Made by a program: the position numbers and the translations under genes | The notes under the pieces: generated by a model | Databases searched by the model: none | What the model was told of the DNA's origin: nothing | What the model saw: only the letters and a program-made list of their open reading frames with translations | In this document: piece after piece, positions 24,745 through 33,324 of the stretch | How positions within the stretch are numbered: the stretch's first letter is position 1 | How the letters are laid out: every line of letters starts with the position of its first letter | DNA from: Oceanicaulis sp. BBD 1991-10 | GTDB taxonomy: Bacteria; Pseudomonadota; Alphaproteobacteria; Caulobacterales; Maricaulaceae | Direction: 5' to 3' | Assembly (NCBI GenBank): GCA_001657295.1 | Contig: LYSW01000033.1 | Span: 1-45,720 of the forward strand | DNA length: 45,720 bases

Positions 24745-27303
24745 TCAGCCGCCAGGCGGCGGTCCGGACCAGCCGCAGGCGTCGCAAATTAGCTCGGCGC
24801 CGCCTTCCACCAAAGTGAAATGGCCGCATTCCGGGCAGGGCTCGCCATGATAGCTGGGTGCAGGCGCGCTTGCGGGAGCGCTTGCAGGGGCGCTCGCGCC
24901 CGCAGCGCCGGAGGCCGAAGGCGCCGGGCCGGTGGCGTCCGCCGCAGCCGGCCGCGCGCCGAGCATGACGACATTATCGGGCAGTTGCCCCCGCGAAAAA
25001 CCCTTTGAAATCAAGCTGGCCGCATCCGCCGCGTCCTGGCCCAGCTTCTCTTCAGCCACGCCGCGTCCCAAGCCCGCGAAATCGCGCTGATCGGCGTCGG
25101 TTTGCGCCAGATCTTCACGGTCGAGATAGCTCACGGCCAGTTCCCGGAAGATATAGTCAAGGATCGACGTCGCATGGGTGATGGAATCGTTTCCGTCGAC
25201 CTCGCCGGCGGGTTCGAAGCGGGTGAAGAGGTAGGCGTCGACATATTCCTCCAGCGGCACGCCATATTGCAGCCCGATGGAGATCGAGATCGCAAAATTA
25301 TTCATCAGCGAGCGGAACGCGGCGCCTTCCTTGTGCATGTCGATGAAGATTTCGCCCAGCTCGCCGTCTTCGAACTCGCCTGTGTGCAGGTAGACTTTGT
25401 GGCCGCCGACCGTGGCTTTCTGGATATAGCCCTTGCGCCGGTCGGGCAGCTTGCGGCGCGACGCCGCGCGTTCGACGACTTTCTCGACAACGCGTTCGAT
25501 GACCCGTTCTTCGGCGATCACGTCGCGGCGGCCATAATCGCCGCCATCAAATTCGATCGTGTTCAAAAGATCATAGAGGGCTTCGCCTTCGCGACGGATG
25601 GCGATCGATTTCAGTCCGCGCCGCGCCGCCGACGCTGCAAGATCGCCGGCGTCAAGGATGGTCGCCGAGCCGGGCAGGGCGATTTCGAGCCCGCAAGCGG
25701 CGTCGAGCGCGGCTTCGACGGCCTCGGCCATGGCGAGCCTGGCCTCCTGGTCCGGCGCTGCAAATACGGCGCGCAGGTCGGCGGGAATATCCAGGCAGTC
25801 GTCGAGCGCGCCGGTCCCATGGACATGGCGTTCGGCCGCGCGCACATCGACCGGGTCGACGCCCAGCGCTTCCAGCAATTGGCCGCCGGCGGCGTCGAAT
25901 TGATCGGGCGAAAGTCCGCACCGGCGTGCGATCTCAGGGCCGAGCGTCCAGCGATTCACCGCAAAGCGCAGCGGCGCACCTTCTGCGATCGCGGCATCGA
26001 TGCGTTGAAACGCAGCCTCGTCAACGCCTTGTCGCGCCAGAGCCTCGACCCAATCCGCTTTCAAGCTGGCCAGGGAGCCGCTTCCGAGCGCATGGATGCG
26101 GGCTTTCGCCTGGAGCGCTTCAGGAAGCTCCGACAGGACGGCTCGCGCGCAGTCCGACAGATCATCGCCCGACGGCGCCGTGATGGCGGCCACGGGGTGG
26201 ACGCCGACGGATTCACAATCGAGAAAAGCGGTGGCGATGGAATCTGGGCGAGCCAGCGTGATCCGCGCGAGGCTGGCGTTGCGGACTGCGCCCATGATGC
26301 GGCCCGCCAGCGTCCTCGCGTCATCGCTGTCGTAAGCCAATCGGCATGCCGTGATCGCCGCTCCAAGACCGGCGAGGCCGAGCGAGCCGTGCAGCGCATG
26401 AGCGACTGCGCCCCAAAGTGTTGCGGCATGGACGAGGGCGTCGTCATCAAGGCCGTCAGAGCGAATGAAGGAGGCCAGATTCAAAATCACAGCCGCCGGC
26501 GGTGCGGGTTCGAGCTCGGCGAAATGCAGCGTCGGCGCGCCATGGGTCCACATCGCTTCGGCGAGACGCGCGACCGGCGAGCCGCCGTCCATCGTATCGA
26601 AGAAATCCGCACCAAGGCGAACCGGCGGCGTGCTGACCGGCGCGGGTGAAGATGCGAAGCCCGCCTCCGGCGCGGTGACGCCCTGGCGCGCACGCGCAAT
26701 CGCCCGTTCGATCATTGCGTCGGGCGCTCCGTCCCGCCGCGCCGCCCGGATCGCGCGCGCCAGCGCGCGATTGCGGCGCGGGTCGAAGCATTCCTCGCTC
26801 CCGCCCTCGCAATTCACGCACGCCAGACCAATGGCCTCGAGCCGGTCGCGCAGGATGCGCGCGCCGACATTGGCCGCCGCGTCCGACATCGCGCGCCCGT
26901 TCAAGCTGTCCAGAACGCGCGCGAGCGCTTCGGCCGGCAGCGCCGGTTCCTCGCCGGGAGTTGTGAGGACTTCACCGCCCCATAGGGCGGGAACCGGGCA
27001 TGCTTCGCGACCGAGCACGGATGCAGCGAGCTCTTCAGCGGCCGCCGCCTCCATCGAGGCGGCCTCAGCGAGCCTTTCGCCGAGCGCGCGGATCGCGCCG
27101 ATCGCATCGATATCCTGGTCAAATCCAGCAGCGTTGAGCACGGCGAAGGCGGCCGCCGCGCGATCGCTCCAGCATTCCGGAGCGAGAATGACGGACGCGT
27201 TGTCCGCAATCTCCGCGTCCGGATCGAAGGGAAGCATCGGCCGCTCGGTGAGATTAAGGCCTTCGGAGAAGGGGACGTTTTCGCGGGTCAATCGGCGCTG
27301 CAC
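24745..27303 (-). CDS. Degenerate NrdJ (B12-dependent ribonucleotide reductase) paralogue with TSCPD domain and zinc ribbon
   Basis: About 852 residues from the GTG at 27303, chosen because AAGGAG lies eight bases ahead. Residues about 630-730 are a very well kept TSCPD region (GGHKVYLHTGEFEDGELGEI, HKEGAAFRSLMNNFAISISI, RFEPAGEVDGNDSI, LDYIFRELAVSYLDR), as at the end of class II NrdJ. The end has a zinc ribbon (CPECGHF..CDAC). Upstream, NrdJ-like landmarks are blurred: NLASFIRSDG, LWGAV, GLAGLGAAI, LAYDSDDAR and AERHVHGTGAL. The catalytic NPCSEY is replaced by APPAA, a large part of the barrel is missing (NrdJ has about 1200 residues) and the final cysteine pair after CDACG is lost. Probably not a working reductase; perhaps regulatory or structural. 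A separate true nrdJ is not in the window. Confidence 0.8.
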   Translation of the reverse strand: MQRRLTRENVPFSEGLNLTERPMLPFDPDAEIADNASVILAPECWSDRAAAAFAVLNAAGFDQDIDAIGAIRALGERLAEAASMEAAAAEELAASVLGREACPVPALWGGEVLTTPGEEPALPAEALARVLDSLNGRAMSDAAANVGARILRDRLEAIGLACVNCEGGSEECFDPRRNRALARAIRAARRDGAPDAMIERAIARARQGVTAPEAGFASSPAPVSTPPVRLGADFFDTMDGGSPVARLAEAMWTHGAPTLHFAELEPAPPAAVILNLASFIRSDGLDDDALVHAATLWGAVAHALHGSLGLAGLGAAITACRLAYDSDDARTLAGRIMGAVRNASLARITLARPDSIATAFLDCESVGVHPVAAITAPSGDDLSDCARAVLSELPEALQAKARIHALGSGSLASLKADWVEALARQGVDEAAFQRIDAAIAEGAPLRFAVNRWTLGPEIARRCGLSPDQFDAAGGQLLEALGVDPVDVRAAERHVHGTGALDDCLDIPADLRAVFAAPDQEARLAMAEAVEAALDAACGLEIALPGSATILDAGDLAASAARRGLKSIAIRREGEALYDLLNTIEFDGGDYGRRDVIAEERVIERVVEKVVERAASRRKLPDRRKGYIQKATVGGHKVYLHTGEFEDGELGEIFIDMHKEGAAFRSLMNNFAISISIGLQYGVPLEEYVDAYLFTRFEPAGEVDGNDSITHATSILDYIFRELAVSYLDREDLAQTDADQRDFAGLGRGVAEEKLGQDAADAASLISKGFSRGQLPDNVVMLGARPAAADATGPAPSASGAAGASAPASAPASAPAPSYHGEPCPECGHFTLVEGGAELICDACGWSGPPPGG

Positions 27304-27495
27304 TTTGGTCGCTCCTTGGCGAATCACCTTTTCGCATCTCTCAGCTTACCGATCGGCGCGGCTCAGAGTCGAAGTTTGCTGGGGAAATCGGGCGTTTCCC
27401 GGTCTCATCCTGGGCCCTACGGCGCTCCGGACTGGACCGCGGATTGCGGCGCAGGCATATATCTCGCAACGCTTATCCATAGACAGGACGCGGCC

Positions 27496-27909
27496 ATGCT
27501 CGGTCTGCTTTCAAAAATCTTCACCTGGTGGAACGGCGCCTCGGCGGGCGCGGCCTTCACGATTTGGCGCAGCGGCGAGCTGGTGGGCGAGGACGCCTTC
27601 GGCAATCAGTATTTCCGCGAGCGTTCAGGCGGCACAGGCGCTGACAAGAAGCAGCGGCGCTGGGTGGTGTACAACGGTTATGCCGACGCCTCGCGCGTAC
27701 CGTCCGACTGGCATGGCTGGCTGCACCACACATTTGATGCGCCGCCGAGCGATGATCCGCTGCCGCGCCGGCCCTGGGAGCAGGACCATAAGCCGAATAT
27801 GACCGGCACGGTCCACGCCGATCGGCCGGACGGCTCCTTGTGGGCGGGCGCGGACCGCAAACGCCAGAAGACGGTCGGCGATTATGAGAGCTGGACGCCG
27901 GGCGACTAG
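27496..27909 (+). CDS. NADH:ubiquinone oxidoreductase accessory subunit, NDUFA12 (B17.2) family
   Basis: 137 residues from the ATG at 27496 (MLGLLSKIFTWWNGASAGAA). The block GELVGEDAFGNQYFRERSG, RRWVVYNGYADASRVPSDWHG and WLHHTFDAPP, and the end KPNMTGT, are characteristic of the family. This is one of the few accessory subunits of complex I shared by alphaproteobacteria and mitochondria; it sits on the matrix/cytoplasmic arm. An in-frame extension to 27316 lacks homology. The DUF2155 gene follows 42 bases later, an association usual in alphaproteobacteria. Confidence 0.93.
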   Translation: MLGLLSKIFTWWNGASAGAAFTIWRSGELVGEDAFGNQYFRERSGGTGADKKQRRWVVYNGYADASRVPSDWHGWLHHTFDAPPSDDPLPRRPWEQDHKPNMTGTVHADRPDGSLWAGADRKRQKTVGDYESWTPGD

Positions 27910-27951
27910 GCGGTCACGCTGCAGCCTCATTTCAATGGGAAAGCTCGCCCC

Positions 27952-28377
27952 ATGATCAGGACCGGATTCATCGCGCTCATTTTGCTCGCAGGCCTTGCAT
28001 CGGCGTCTGCGGTCATGGCGCAGCAACCCGAGCTGCGCACGCAACCGGCCCAAAGAAGCTCCGAGCCGGGCACGGTCGCGATCCTGCGCGGGCTCGACAA
28101 GGTTACGGCGCGCACCCGCGATTTCGAGGCGCCGATCGGCGAAGAAGTCGAGTTCGGCGCCCTGGGCGTGACGGTTCGGTATTGCCGGAAGCGTCCGCCG
28201 GAAGAGCCGCCGGAGGTTTTCGCCTTCGTGCAGGTCAATGACCGTCGCACCGACGGTTTCGGCGTGGAGACAGAGGGCGAGCGAATCTTCTCCGGCTGGA
28301 TGTTCGCCTCAAATCCGGCGCTGAACGCGCTTGAACATCCCGTTTATGACGTTTGGGTGATCGACTGCAGGACCTGA
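27952..28377 (+). CDS. DUF2155 domain protein, secreted
   Basis: 141 residues. A signal peptide (MIRTGFIALILLAGLASASA) is followed by ILRGLDKVTARTRDFEAPIG, VRYCRKRPPEEPPEVFAFVQ and IFSGWMFASNPALNALEHPV, ending VYDVWVIDC. The two conserved cysteines may form a disulfide. Function of the family is unknown; it is nearly always beside the NDUFA12 gene. The last 34 bases overlap the 3' end of the convergent aat gene. Confidence 0.9.
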   Translation: MIRTGFIALILLAGLASASAVMAQQPELRTQPAQRSSEPGTVAILRGLDKVTARTRDFEAPIGEEVEFGALGVTVRYCRKRPPEEPPEVFAFVQVNDRRTDGFGVETEGERIFSGWMFASNPALNALEHPVYDVWVIDCRT

Positions 28378-28994
28378 TCGCCCGGCAGGCCTTCGGGCAT
28401 GGCGAAGAAGTCCGCGTCGGCCTTTGAGGCCCGGTTCAACATTTGTTTGTAGCTGCGCCGCGGCACGCCGACAGCTCCGAAACGCTCCAGGTGCTCGGTG
28501 GTGAACTGGGCGTCCAGAAGACGATAGCCGCCCAGCTTCAACCGCGCGACCAGGTGAACCAGCGCCGTCTTTGAAGCGTCGGTCTCGCGCGAAAACATGC
28601 TCTCGCCAAAGAACGCGCCCCCCAGCGACACGCCATAAAGCCCGCCGGCGAGCGCGCCCTCTTTCCAGCATTCGACCGAATGGGCGTGACCCTGGGCGTG
28701 CATGTCCGCATAAAGCGACTCGATCACCGGATTGATCCAGGTGTCCGCGCGGCCCGGCGCGGGCGCCGCGCAGGCGCGCACGACAGTCTCGAAGCAGCGA
28801 TTGACGGTGACGTGGAACAGATCGCGCCGAACGGTCTTCTTCAGTGAGCGCGGAATGTGAAAAGCGTCCAGGGGAATGACGCCGCGGACATCCGGCTCCA
28901 GCAGGAAAACTCGCGGATCATCGCGCGACTCGGCCATGGGAAACACGCCGCGCGCATAGCAGGAGAGCAATTCCTTAACGCCAAAGCCACGCAT
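28344..28994 (-). CDS. aat: Leucyl/phenylalanyl-tRNA--protein transferase
   Basis: 216 residues. It adds Leu or Phe from charged tRNA to proteins with an N-terminal Lys or Arg, marking them for ClpAP (N-degron pathway). Signatures: LSCYARGVFPMAE, the HIPRSLKKTVRR block, HSVECWKEGALAGGLYGVSL, GGAFFGESMFSRETDASKTA and LLDAQFTTEHLERFGA. Full length. It follows accC on the same strand after 64 bases. Its tail overlaps the DUF2155 gene. Confidence 0.96.
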   Translation of the reverse strand: MRGFGVKELLSCYARGVFPMAESRDDPRVFLLEPDVRGVIPLDAFHIPRSLKKTVRRDLFHVTVNRCFETVVRACAAPAPGRADTWINPVIESLYADMHAQGHAHSVECWKEGALAGGLYGVSLGGAFFGESMFSRETDASKTALVHLVARLKLGGYRLLDAQFTTEHLERFGAVGVPRRSYKQMLNRASKADADFFAMPEGLPGDQVLQSITQTS

Positions 28995-29058
28995 GGCTCA
29001 TCCTTCGGGCCCGACCAAGAAAGGAGCCTAACAGCACGCGCGAGGGCAGGGGAAGGCT

Positions 29059-30408
29059 CTAGTCCGTCTGGCGCTCGGCCAGCCAGCTTTCCAGCCAGCG
29101 GATGTGGTAGTCGCCCGACAGAAAGGCGGGCTCCTCCAGCAGCGCCTGGTGCAGCGGGATGGTCGTCTCCACCCCGCCGACGACCATTTCGCCCAGGGCC
29201 CGCCGCAAGCGCATCAGCGCTTCATCACGGTCTCGGCCATGCACGATCAGCTTGCCGATCATGGAGTCGTAATAGGGCGGGATCGAATAGCCGGAATACA
29301 AGCCGCTATCGAGGCGCACGCCCAAGCCGCCCGGGGCGTGGAAGTCGGTCACCTTGCCGGGCGAGGGCGTGAATGAGTTCGGATTCTCCGCATTGATCCG
29401 GCATTCGATCGCCCAGCCCTCAAAGACGATGTCGTCCTGCTTCAGGTCGAGGACCTGACCGGCCGCGACCTGGATCTGCTCCCGCACCAGATCAACGCCT
29501 GTGATCGCTTCGGTGACCGGGTGCTCCACCTGCAGGCGGGTGTTCATTTCGATGAAGTAGAATTCGCCGTTCTCATAGAGGAATTCCACCGTCCCGGCGC
29601 CGCGATAGCCGATATTCTGCACCGCCTTGGTGACGACGCCGCCAATCTTCGCGCGCGCCTCATCATCGAGCGCGACCGAGGGCGCTTCTTCCAGGACTTT
29701 CTGGTGCCGGCGCTGCAGCGAGCAATCGCGTTCACCCAAATGGACGACATTGCCGTGCTCGTCCGCCATGACCTGGATTTCGATATGGCGCGGCTGTCCA
29801 AGATATTTCTCGATATAGACGGCGCCGTCGCCGAACGCGGCCGCGGCCTCCGAAGAGGCGGTCTTCAACGCGGTCTCCAATGAAGCCTCGTCTTCGGCCA
29901 CCTTCATGCCGCGCCCGCCGCCGCCCGAGGCGGCCTTGATCAGCACGGGAAAGCCGATCTCCTTGGCGACCCGGAGGGCTTCCTTCATATCCGTGATGGC
30001 GCCGTCCGATCCGGGCACCACCGGGATGCCGGCGTCTTCCGCCGCCTGCTTGGCGGTGATCTTGTCGCCCATCAATCGGATGGTTTCCGGCCGAGGCCCG
30101 ATAAAGGTCATGTCGTGGGCTTCGACGATCTCCGCGAAGCGGGCGTTCTCCGACAAAAAGCCATAGCCGGGGTGGATCGCCTGGGCGCCGGTGACTTCCG
30201 CCGCCGCGATGATGGCGGGCACGTGCAGGTAAGACCGGCCGGCCGGGGGCGGGCCGATGCACACGCTTTCATCCGCCAGCTTCACATGCATGGCGTCGGC
30301 GTCGGCTTCCGAATGCACGGCGACGGTGCGGATGCCCATCTCCTTGCAGGCCCGGTGGACCCGCAAGGCGATTTCACCGCGATTGGCGATCAGTATCTTG
30401 TCGAACAT
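29059..30408 (-). CDS. accC: Acetyl-CoA carboxylase, biotin carboxylase subunit
   Basis: 449 residues. Carboxylates biotin on AccB using ATP and bicarbonate, the first step of fatty-acid synthesis. It begins [20 protein letters not shown]; the glycine-rich ATP loop GGGGRGMK, the [17 protein letters not shown] block and [20 protein letters not shown] are all present. It starts 15 bases after the accB stop. Confidence 0.98.
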   Translation of the reverse strand: MFDKILIANRGEIALRVHRACKEMGIRTVAVHSEADADAMHVKLADESVCIGPPPAGRSYLHVPAIIAAAEVTGAQAIHPGYGFLSENARFAEIVEAHDMTFIGPRPETIRLMGDKITAKQAAEDAGIPVVPGSDGAITDMKEALRVAKEIGFPVLIKAASGGGGRGMKVAEDEASLETALKTASSEAAAAFGDGAVYIEKYLGQPRHIEIQVMADEHGNVVHLGERDCSLQRRHQKVLEEAPSVALDDEARAKIGGVVTKAVQNIGYRGAGTVEFLYENGEFYFIEMNTRLQVEHPVTEAITGVDLVREQIQVAAGQVLDLKQDDIVFEGWAIECRINAENPNSFTPSPGKVTDFHAPGGLGVRLDSGLYSGYSIPPYYDSMIGKLIVHGRDRDEALMRLRRALGEMVVGGVETTIPLHQALLEEPAFLSGDYHIRWLESWLAERQTD

Positions 30409-30423
30409 GGCCCGCGCCCTTGC

Positions 30424-30924
30424 TTAGGAGATGATGAACAGGGCTTCGCCGTATTCCACCGGCTGGGCGTCGTCCACGAGGACTTCGGTCAGCGTCCCAG
30501 AGGCCGGCGCGGTGATCGGGTTGAAGGTCTTCATCGCTTCAACAAGCAGGATGGTCTCGCCTTCCTTGACCGCGTCGCCGACCTTTTTAAACGCGTCCGC
30601 GTCCGGGCTGGGACGCAGATAGGCGGTGCCGACCATTGGCGAGGTCACGGCGCCGGGATGGGCCTTCGGATCGGCTGCGCTGGGCGAGGCGGGCGTTTCC
30701 GGCGCCGCGGCGGGAGCGGGTGCCGGGGCCGGCGCCGGGGCGGCCGCCACGGCCGGCGCCGCTGCGTGAAGCACCGCCGGCGCTGCGGTCAGTTCGCGCG
30801 CCACGCGGATTTTCAGCTCGCCCTTTTCAACTTCGATCTCGGTAAGCTCGGTATCCTTGAGGATATCGGCGAGTTCGCGCACCAGCTTGGCATCGATCGG
30901 CGGGCGGGATGAGGTGGAGGCCAT
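30424..30924 (-). CDS. accB: Acetyl-CoA carboxylase, biotin carboxyl carrier protein
   Basis: 166 residues. An N-terminal helix-rich part (VRELADILKDTELTEIEVEK) is followed by a Pro/Ala-rich flexible linker (about 65-85) and the C-terminal biotinyl domain with VEAMKTFNPI, whose Lys is the biotinylated residue (the usual motif is EAMKMMN). It is the middle gene of aroQ-accB-accC. Confidence 0.97.
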   Translation of the reverse strand: MASTSSRPPIDAKLVRELADILKDTELTEIEVEKGELKIRVARELTAAPAVLHAAAPAVAAAPAPAPAPAPAAAPETPASPSAADPKAHPGAVTSPMVGTAYLRPSPDADAFKKVGDAVKEGETILLVEAMKTFNPITAPASGTLTEVLVDDAQPVEYGEALFIIS

Positions 30925-30939
30925 GGATCAGGACCCTTT

Positions 30940-31413
30940 TTATTCGTTGGCGTTGGCGCCGGCTTTCGCGAGGCGCGCTGCGGCTTCTAAGCCCAGCACA
31001 TAGCTGAAAGCGCCGAAGCCTGAAATGGAGCCAGCTGCAGCCGGCGCGACGAAATTGACGTCCCGGAAGGCCTCGCGGGCTGCGGGCTGGGACAGATGAA
31101 CCTCCACACAGGGCACGGCGACCGCCTTGAGCGCGTCATGAATGGCCACGGATGTGTGCGTGTAGGCGGCGGCGTTGAGAACGATGGCTGAGCCGTCCTT
31201 GCCGGCGCGCTGAATCTGATCGACCAGCTCGCCTTCATGATTGGTCTGCTCAAACACGATGCTCACGCCCAGCGCGTCAGCGGCCGCCGCGCACATGGCC
31301 TTGATGTCGGTCAGGCTCTCCCGGCCGTAAATCGCCGGCTCGCGCGTACCGAGCAGATTGAGATTGGGCCCGTTGAGGATGTGGATCGGCTGCAAGTTCA
31401 CGCTCCGACGCAC
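30940..31413 (-). CDS. aroQ: Type II 3-dehydroquinate dehydratase
   Basis: Cytoplasmic enzyme of the shikimate pathway (3-dehydroquinate to 3-dehydroshikimate), up to 157 residues. Signatures: IHILNGPNLNLLGTREPAIY, the catalytic loop region around Tyr and Arg, FEQTNHEGELVDQIQRA, NAAAYTHTSVAIHDAL and VEVHLSQPAAREAFR. The start is a GTG (31413, or another at 31401). It leads the accB-accC operon, a very common order. Confidence 0.94.
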   Translation of the reverse strand: MRRSVNLQPIHILNGPNLNLLGTREPAIYGRESLTDIKAMCAAAADALGVSIVFEQTNHEGELVDQIQRAGKDGSAIVLNAAAYTHTSVAIHDALKAVAVPCVEVHLSQPAAREAFRDVNFVAPAAAGSISGFGAFSYVLGLEAAARLAKAGANANE

Positions 31414-31496
31414 TTGGCGTCTTGACTTAAGGCCCCGTGTTCTACGACGTGAAGCCTGTGATAAACAAGCAATCCGCGCGCCAGGAGCGCAGCGTC

Positions 31497-31706
31497 ATGA
31501 GCGATATCTCCATTCAGCTAAACGGTGAACAGCGTTCGATTCCCACCGGGCTCTCCTTGAACGGGCTGCTCGAGACGCTCCAGCTCGATCCGCGCAAGGT
31601 TGCGGTGGAGCGCAATCTGGAGATCGCCCCGCGATCAGATTATGACGCCATCGAAATCAGGGCCGGGGACCGGCTCGAGATCGTTCAATTTGTCGGAGGC
31701 GGCTAG
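31497..31706 (+). CDS. thiS: Sulfur carrier protein ThiS
   Basis: 69 residues. Ubiquitin-like carrier that delivers sulfur as a C-terminal thiocarboxylate for the thiazole ring of thiamine. The ATG at 31497 has CAGGAG ahead. The chain ends VQFVGGG, giving the required terminal Gly-Gly. thiG follows 6 bases after the stop. I see no TPP riboswitch in the 83 bases upstream. Confidence 0.93.
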   Translation: MSDISIQLNGEQRSIPTGLSLNGLLETLQLDPRKVAVERNLEIAPRSDYDAIEIRAGDRLEIVQFVGGG

Positions 31707-31712
31707 CAGGCC

Positions 31713-32504
31713 ATGGCGGATCATGTTGCAGCATTTGATGAAGATCTGGTCGTCGCCGGCCGGACGCTGAAATCCCGCTTGATCATCGGAACGGGCAAAT
31801 ACGCCAGCTATGAGCAGAATGCGCGCGCGCTGGAAGCCTCGGGCGCGGAGATGATCACGGTCGCGCTGCGCCGGGTCAATCTTTCCGACCCCTCTCAGCC
31901 CCGCCTGGTCGACCATATCGATCCGGAAAAATACGTCTTTCTGCCGAATACCGCGGGATGCTTCACGGGCGAGGACGCTGTGCGCACATTGCGCCTGGCG
32001 CGGGAAGCGGGCGGCTGGTCGCTGGTGAAGCTGGAAGTCTTGTCCGACCCCAAGCATCTCTACCCGGATATGGAAGAGACGCTGCGGGCCACGGACCTGC
32101 TCGTCAAAGATGGCTTTGACGTGATGGTGTATTGCTCGGATGACCCGGTTTACGCCAAAAAGCTGGAGAGCGCCGGCGCCTGCGCGATCATGCCGTTGGG
32201 CGCGCCGATCGGCTCAGGTCTGGGGGTTCAGAACCCGGTCAATATCCGCCTGATCATCGAAGAGGCGACCGTGCCCGTCATCGTCGATGCCGGCGTCGGC
32301 ACGGCGTCGGACGCGGCGGTCGCCATGGAGCTGGGCTGTGACGGCGTCTTGATGAACACCGCCATCGCCGAAGCCCAGGACCCGATCCGCATGGCTGTCG
32401 CGATGAAGCATGCCGTCATCGCTGGGCGGGAGGCTTATCTGGCGGGACGCATGGCGAAAAAGCGCTATGCGGACCCGTCCAGTCCTTTGGCGGGCTTGAT
32501 CTAG
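31713..32504 (+). CDS. thiG: Thiazole synthase
   Basis: 263 residues, (beta/alpha)8 enzyme that forms the thiazole phosphate of thiamine from deoxyxylulose phosphate, dehydroglycine and ThiS thiocarboxylate. Signatures: [20 protein letters not shown], the Schiff-base Lys in [33 protein letters not shown] and [20 protein letters not shown]. Paired with thiS. The other thiamine genes are not in the window. Its stop overlaps the stop of the convergent DsbA-like gene by 4 bases. Confidence 0.97.
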   Translation: MADHVAAFDEDLVVAGRTLKSRLIIGTGKYASYEQNARALEASGAEMITVALRRVNLSDPSQPRLVDHIDPEKYVFLPNTAGCFTGEDAVRTLRLAREAGGWSLVKLEVLSDPKHLYPDMEETLRATDLLVKDGFDVMVYCSDDPVYAKKLESAGACAIMPLGAPIGSGLGVQNPVNIRLIIEEATVPVIVDAGVGTASDAAVAMELGCDGVLMNTAIAEAQDPIRMAVAMKHAVIAGREAYLAGRMAKKRYADPSSPLAGLI

Positions 32505-33256
32505 CTCGCCGCCTCAAGCGCTTCGAGCAAGGCGCGCTGCATGCCCGCCATGTCGGCGCCGGGGATGATCTCGTCCCCGATGATGAAGAAGGGCGTGCCG
32601 GTGATCCCGATGGTCTGGGCGAGCGCGCGCACGTCATCGAGATGGCCGAGGATGGCTTCATCCTCCATCGCGCCGCGCATCACGGCGACGTCGACGCCGG
32701 CGCCCGCGGCGATCTCATCAATGCGCTCGCCGGGCAGCGGGCCGCTGGAACTCATCAGGTCGGAATGAAACCGCAGATATGCGTCAGGCTGCGTCTTCCA
32801 CACCGCAAGCGCCGCCCTTGAACTTTCCACTGAAGCCGCGCCGCGGATCGGGAATTCCTTGAACACGACGCGGACCTGGTCGCCATGGTTGGCGATGGTG
32901 TTTTGCACCCATTCATTGGTGACCATGCAGAAGCTGCAGCGATAATCGAAAAACTCGACGATGGTCACCGGCGCGTCGACGCGGCCGATCACCGGGTCGC
33001 GGGGGTCTTCGAACATGCGAATGGCGTTTGACGCGATGGCGTTTCGAAGCGCCATCTCTTCACGCTCGCGGGCCCGCCGCTGCAGCTCGATCAAGGCTTC
33101 TTCGATCACTTCCGGGTTCTCGAGAAGATAGGCGCGCACGATTTCCCCAACCGCTTCACGGTCCAATTCCGGCGATTGAGGTTCATCGGCCGGGGCGCAG
33201 GCGGTCAGGCCGAGGCTGGCGGCGAGCGCCGCAATGGCGGTGAGGACGCGATTCAT
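32501..33256 (-). CDS. DsbA-family thiol-disulfide oxidoreductase, probable lipoprotein
   Basis: About 251 residues from the ATG at 33256. The N-terminus [20 protein letters not shown] ends in a good lipobox (LTAC), so it should be anchored to the envelope. A charged helix ([20 protein letters not shown]) precedes the thioredoxin fold with the active site [15 protein letters not shown] (CSFC). The cis-Pro segment is [18 protein letters not shown]. This layout matches the DSBA/Com1-like group common in alphaproteobacteria. It follows the M48 peptidase gene by 68 bases on the same strand. Confidence 0.9.
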   Translation of the reverse strand: MNRVLTAIAALAASLGLTACAPADEPQSPELDREAVGEIVRAYLLENPEVIEEALIELQRRAREREEMALRNAIASNAIRMFEDPRDPVIGRVDAPVTIVEFFDYRCSFCMVTNEWVQNTIANHGDQVRVVFKEFPIRGAASVESSRAALAVWKTQPDAYLRFHSDLMSSSGPLPGERIDEIAAGAGVDVAVMRGAMEDEAILGHLDDVRALAQTIGITGTPFFIIGDEIIPGADMAGMQRALLEALEAAS

Positions 33257-33324
33257 GGTCACTCCGAAGCTTGAGGTCTTGTGCGGTGTAGCCGCTGGAC
33301 CGCCAAGCGGCCAGAGCGAGGCGC

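Noticed and set aside
25102-26649. 515-codon open frame on the plus strand opposite the NrdJ-like gene
   Set aside because: Shadow frame; the minus-strand reading has clear TSCPD and zinc-ribbon motifs.
31414-31496. Possible TPP riboswitch before thiS
   Set aside because: The gap is short and lacks the conserved CUGAGA and thi-box segments.
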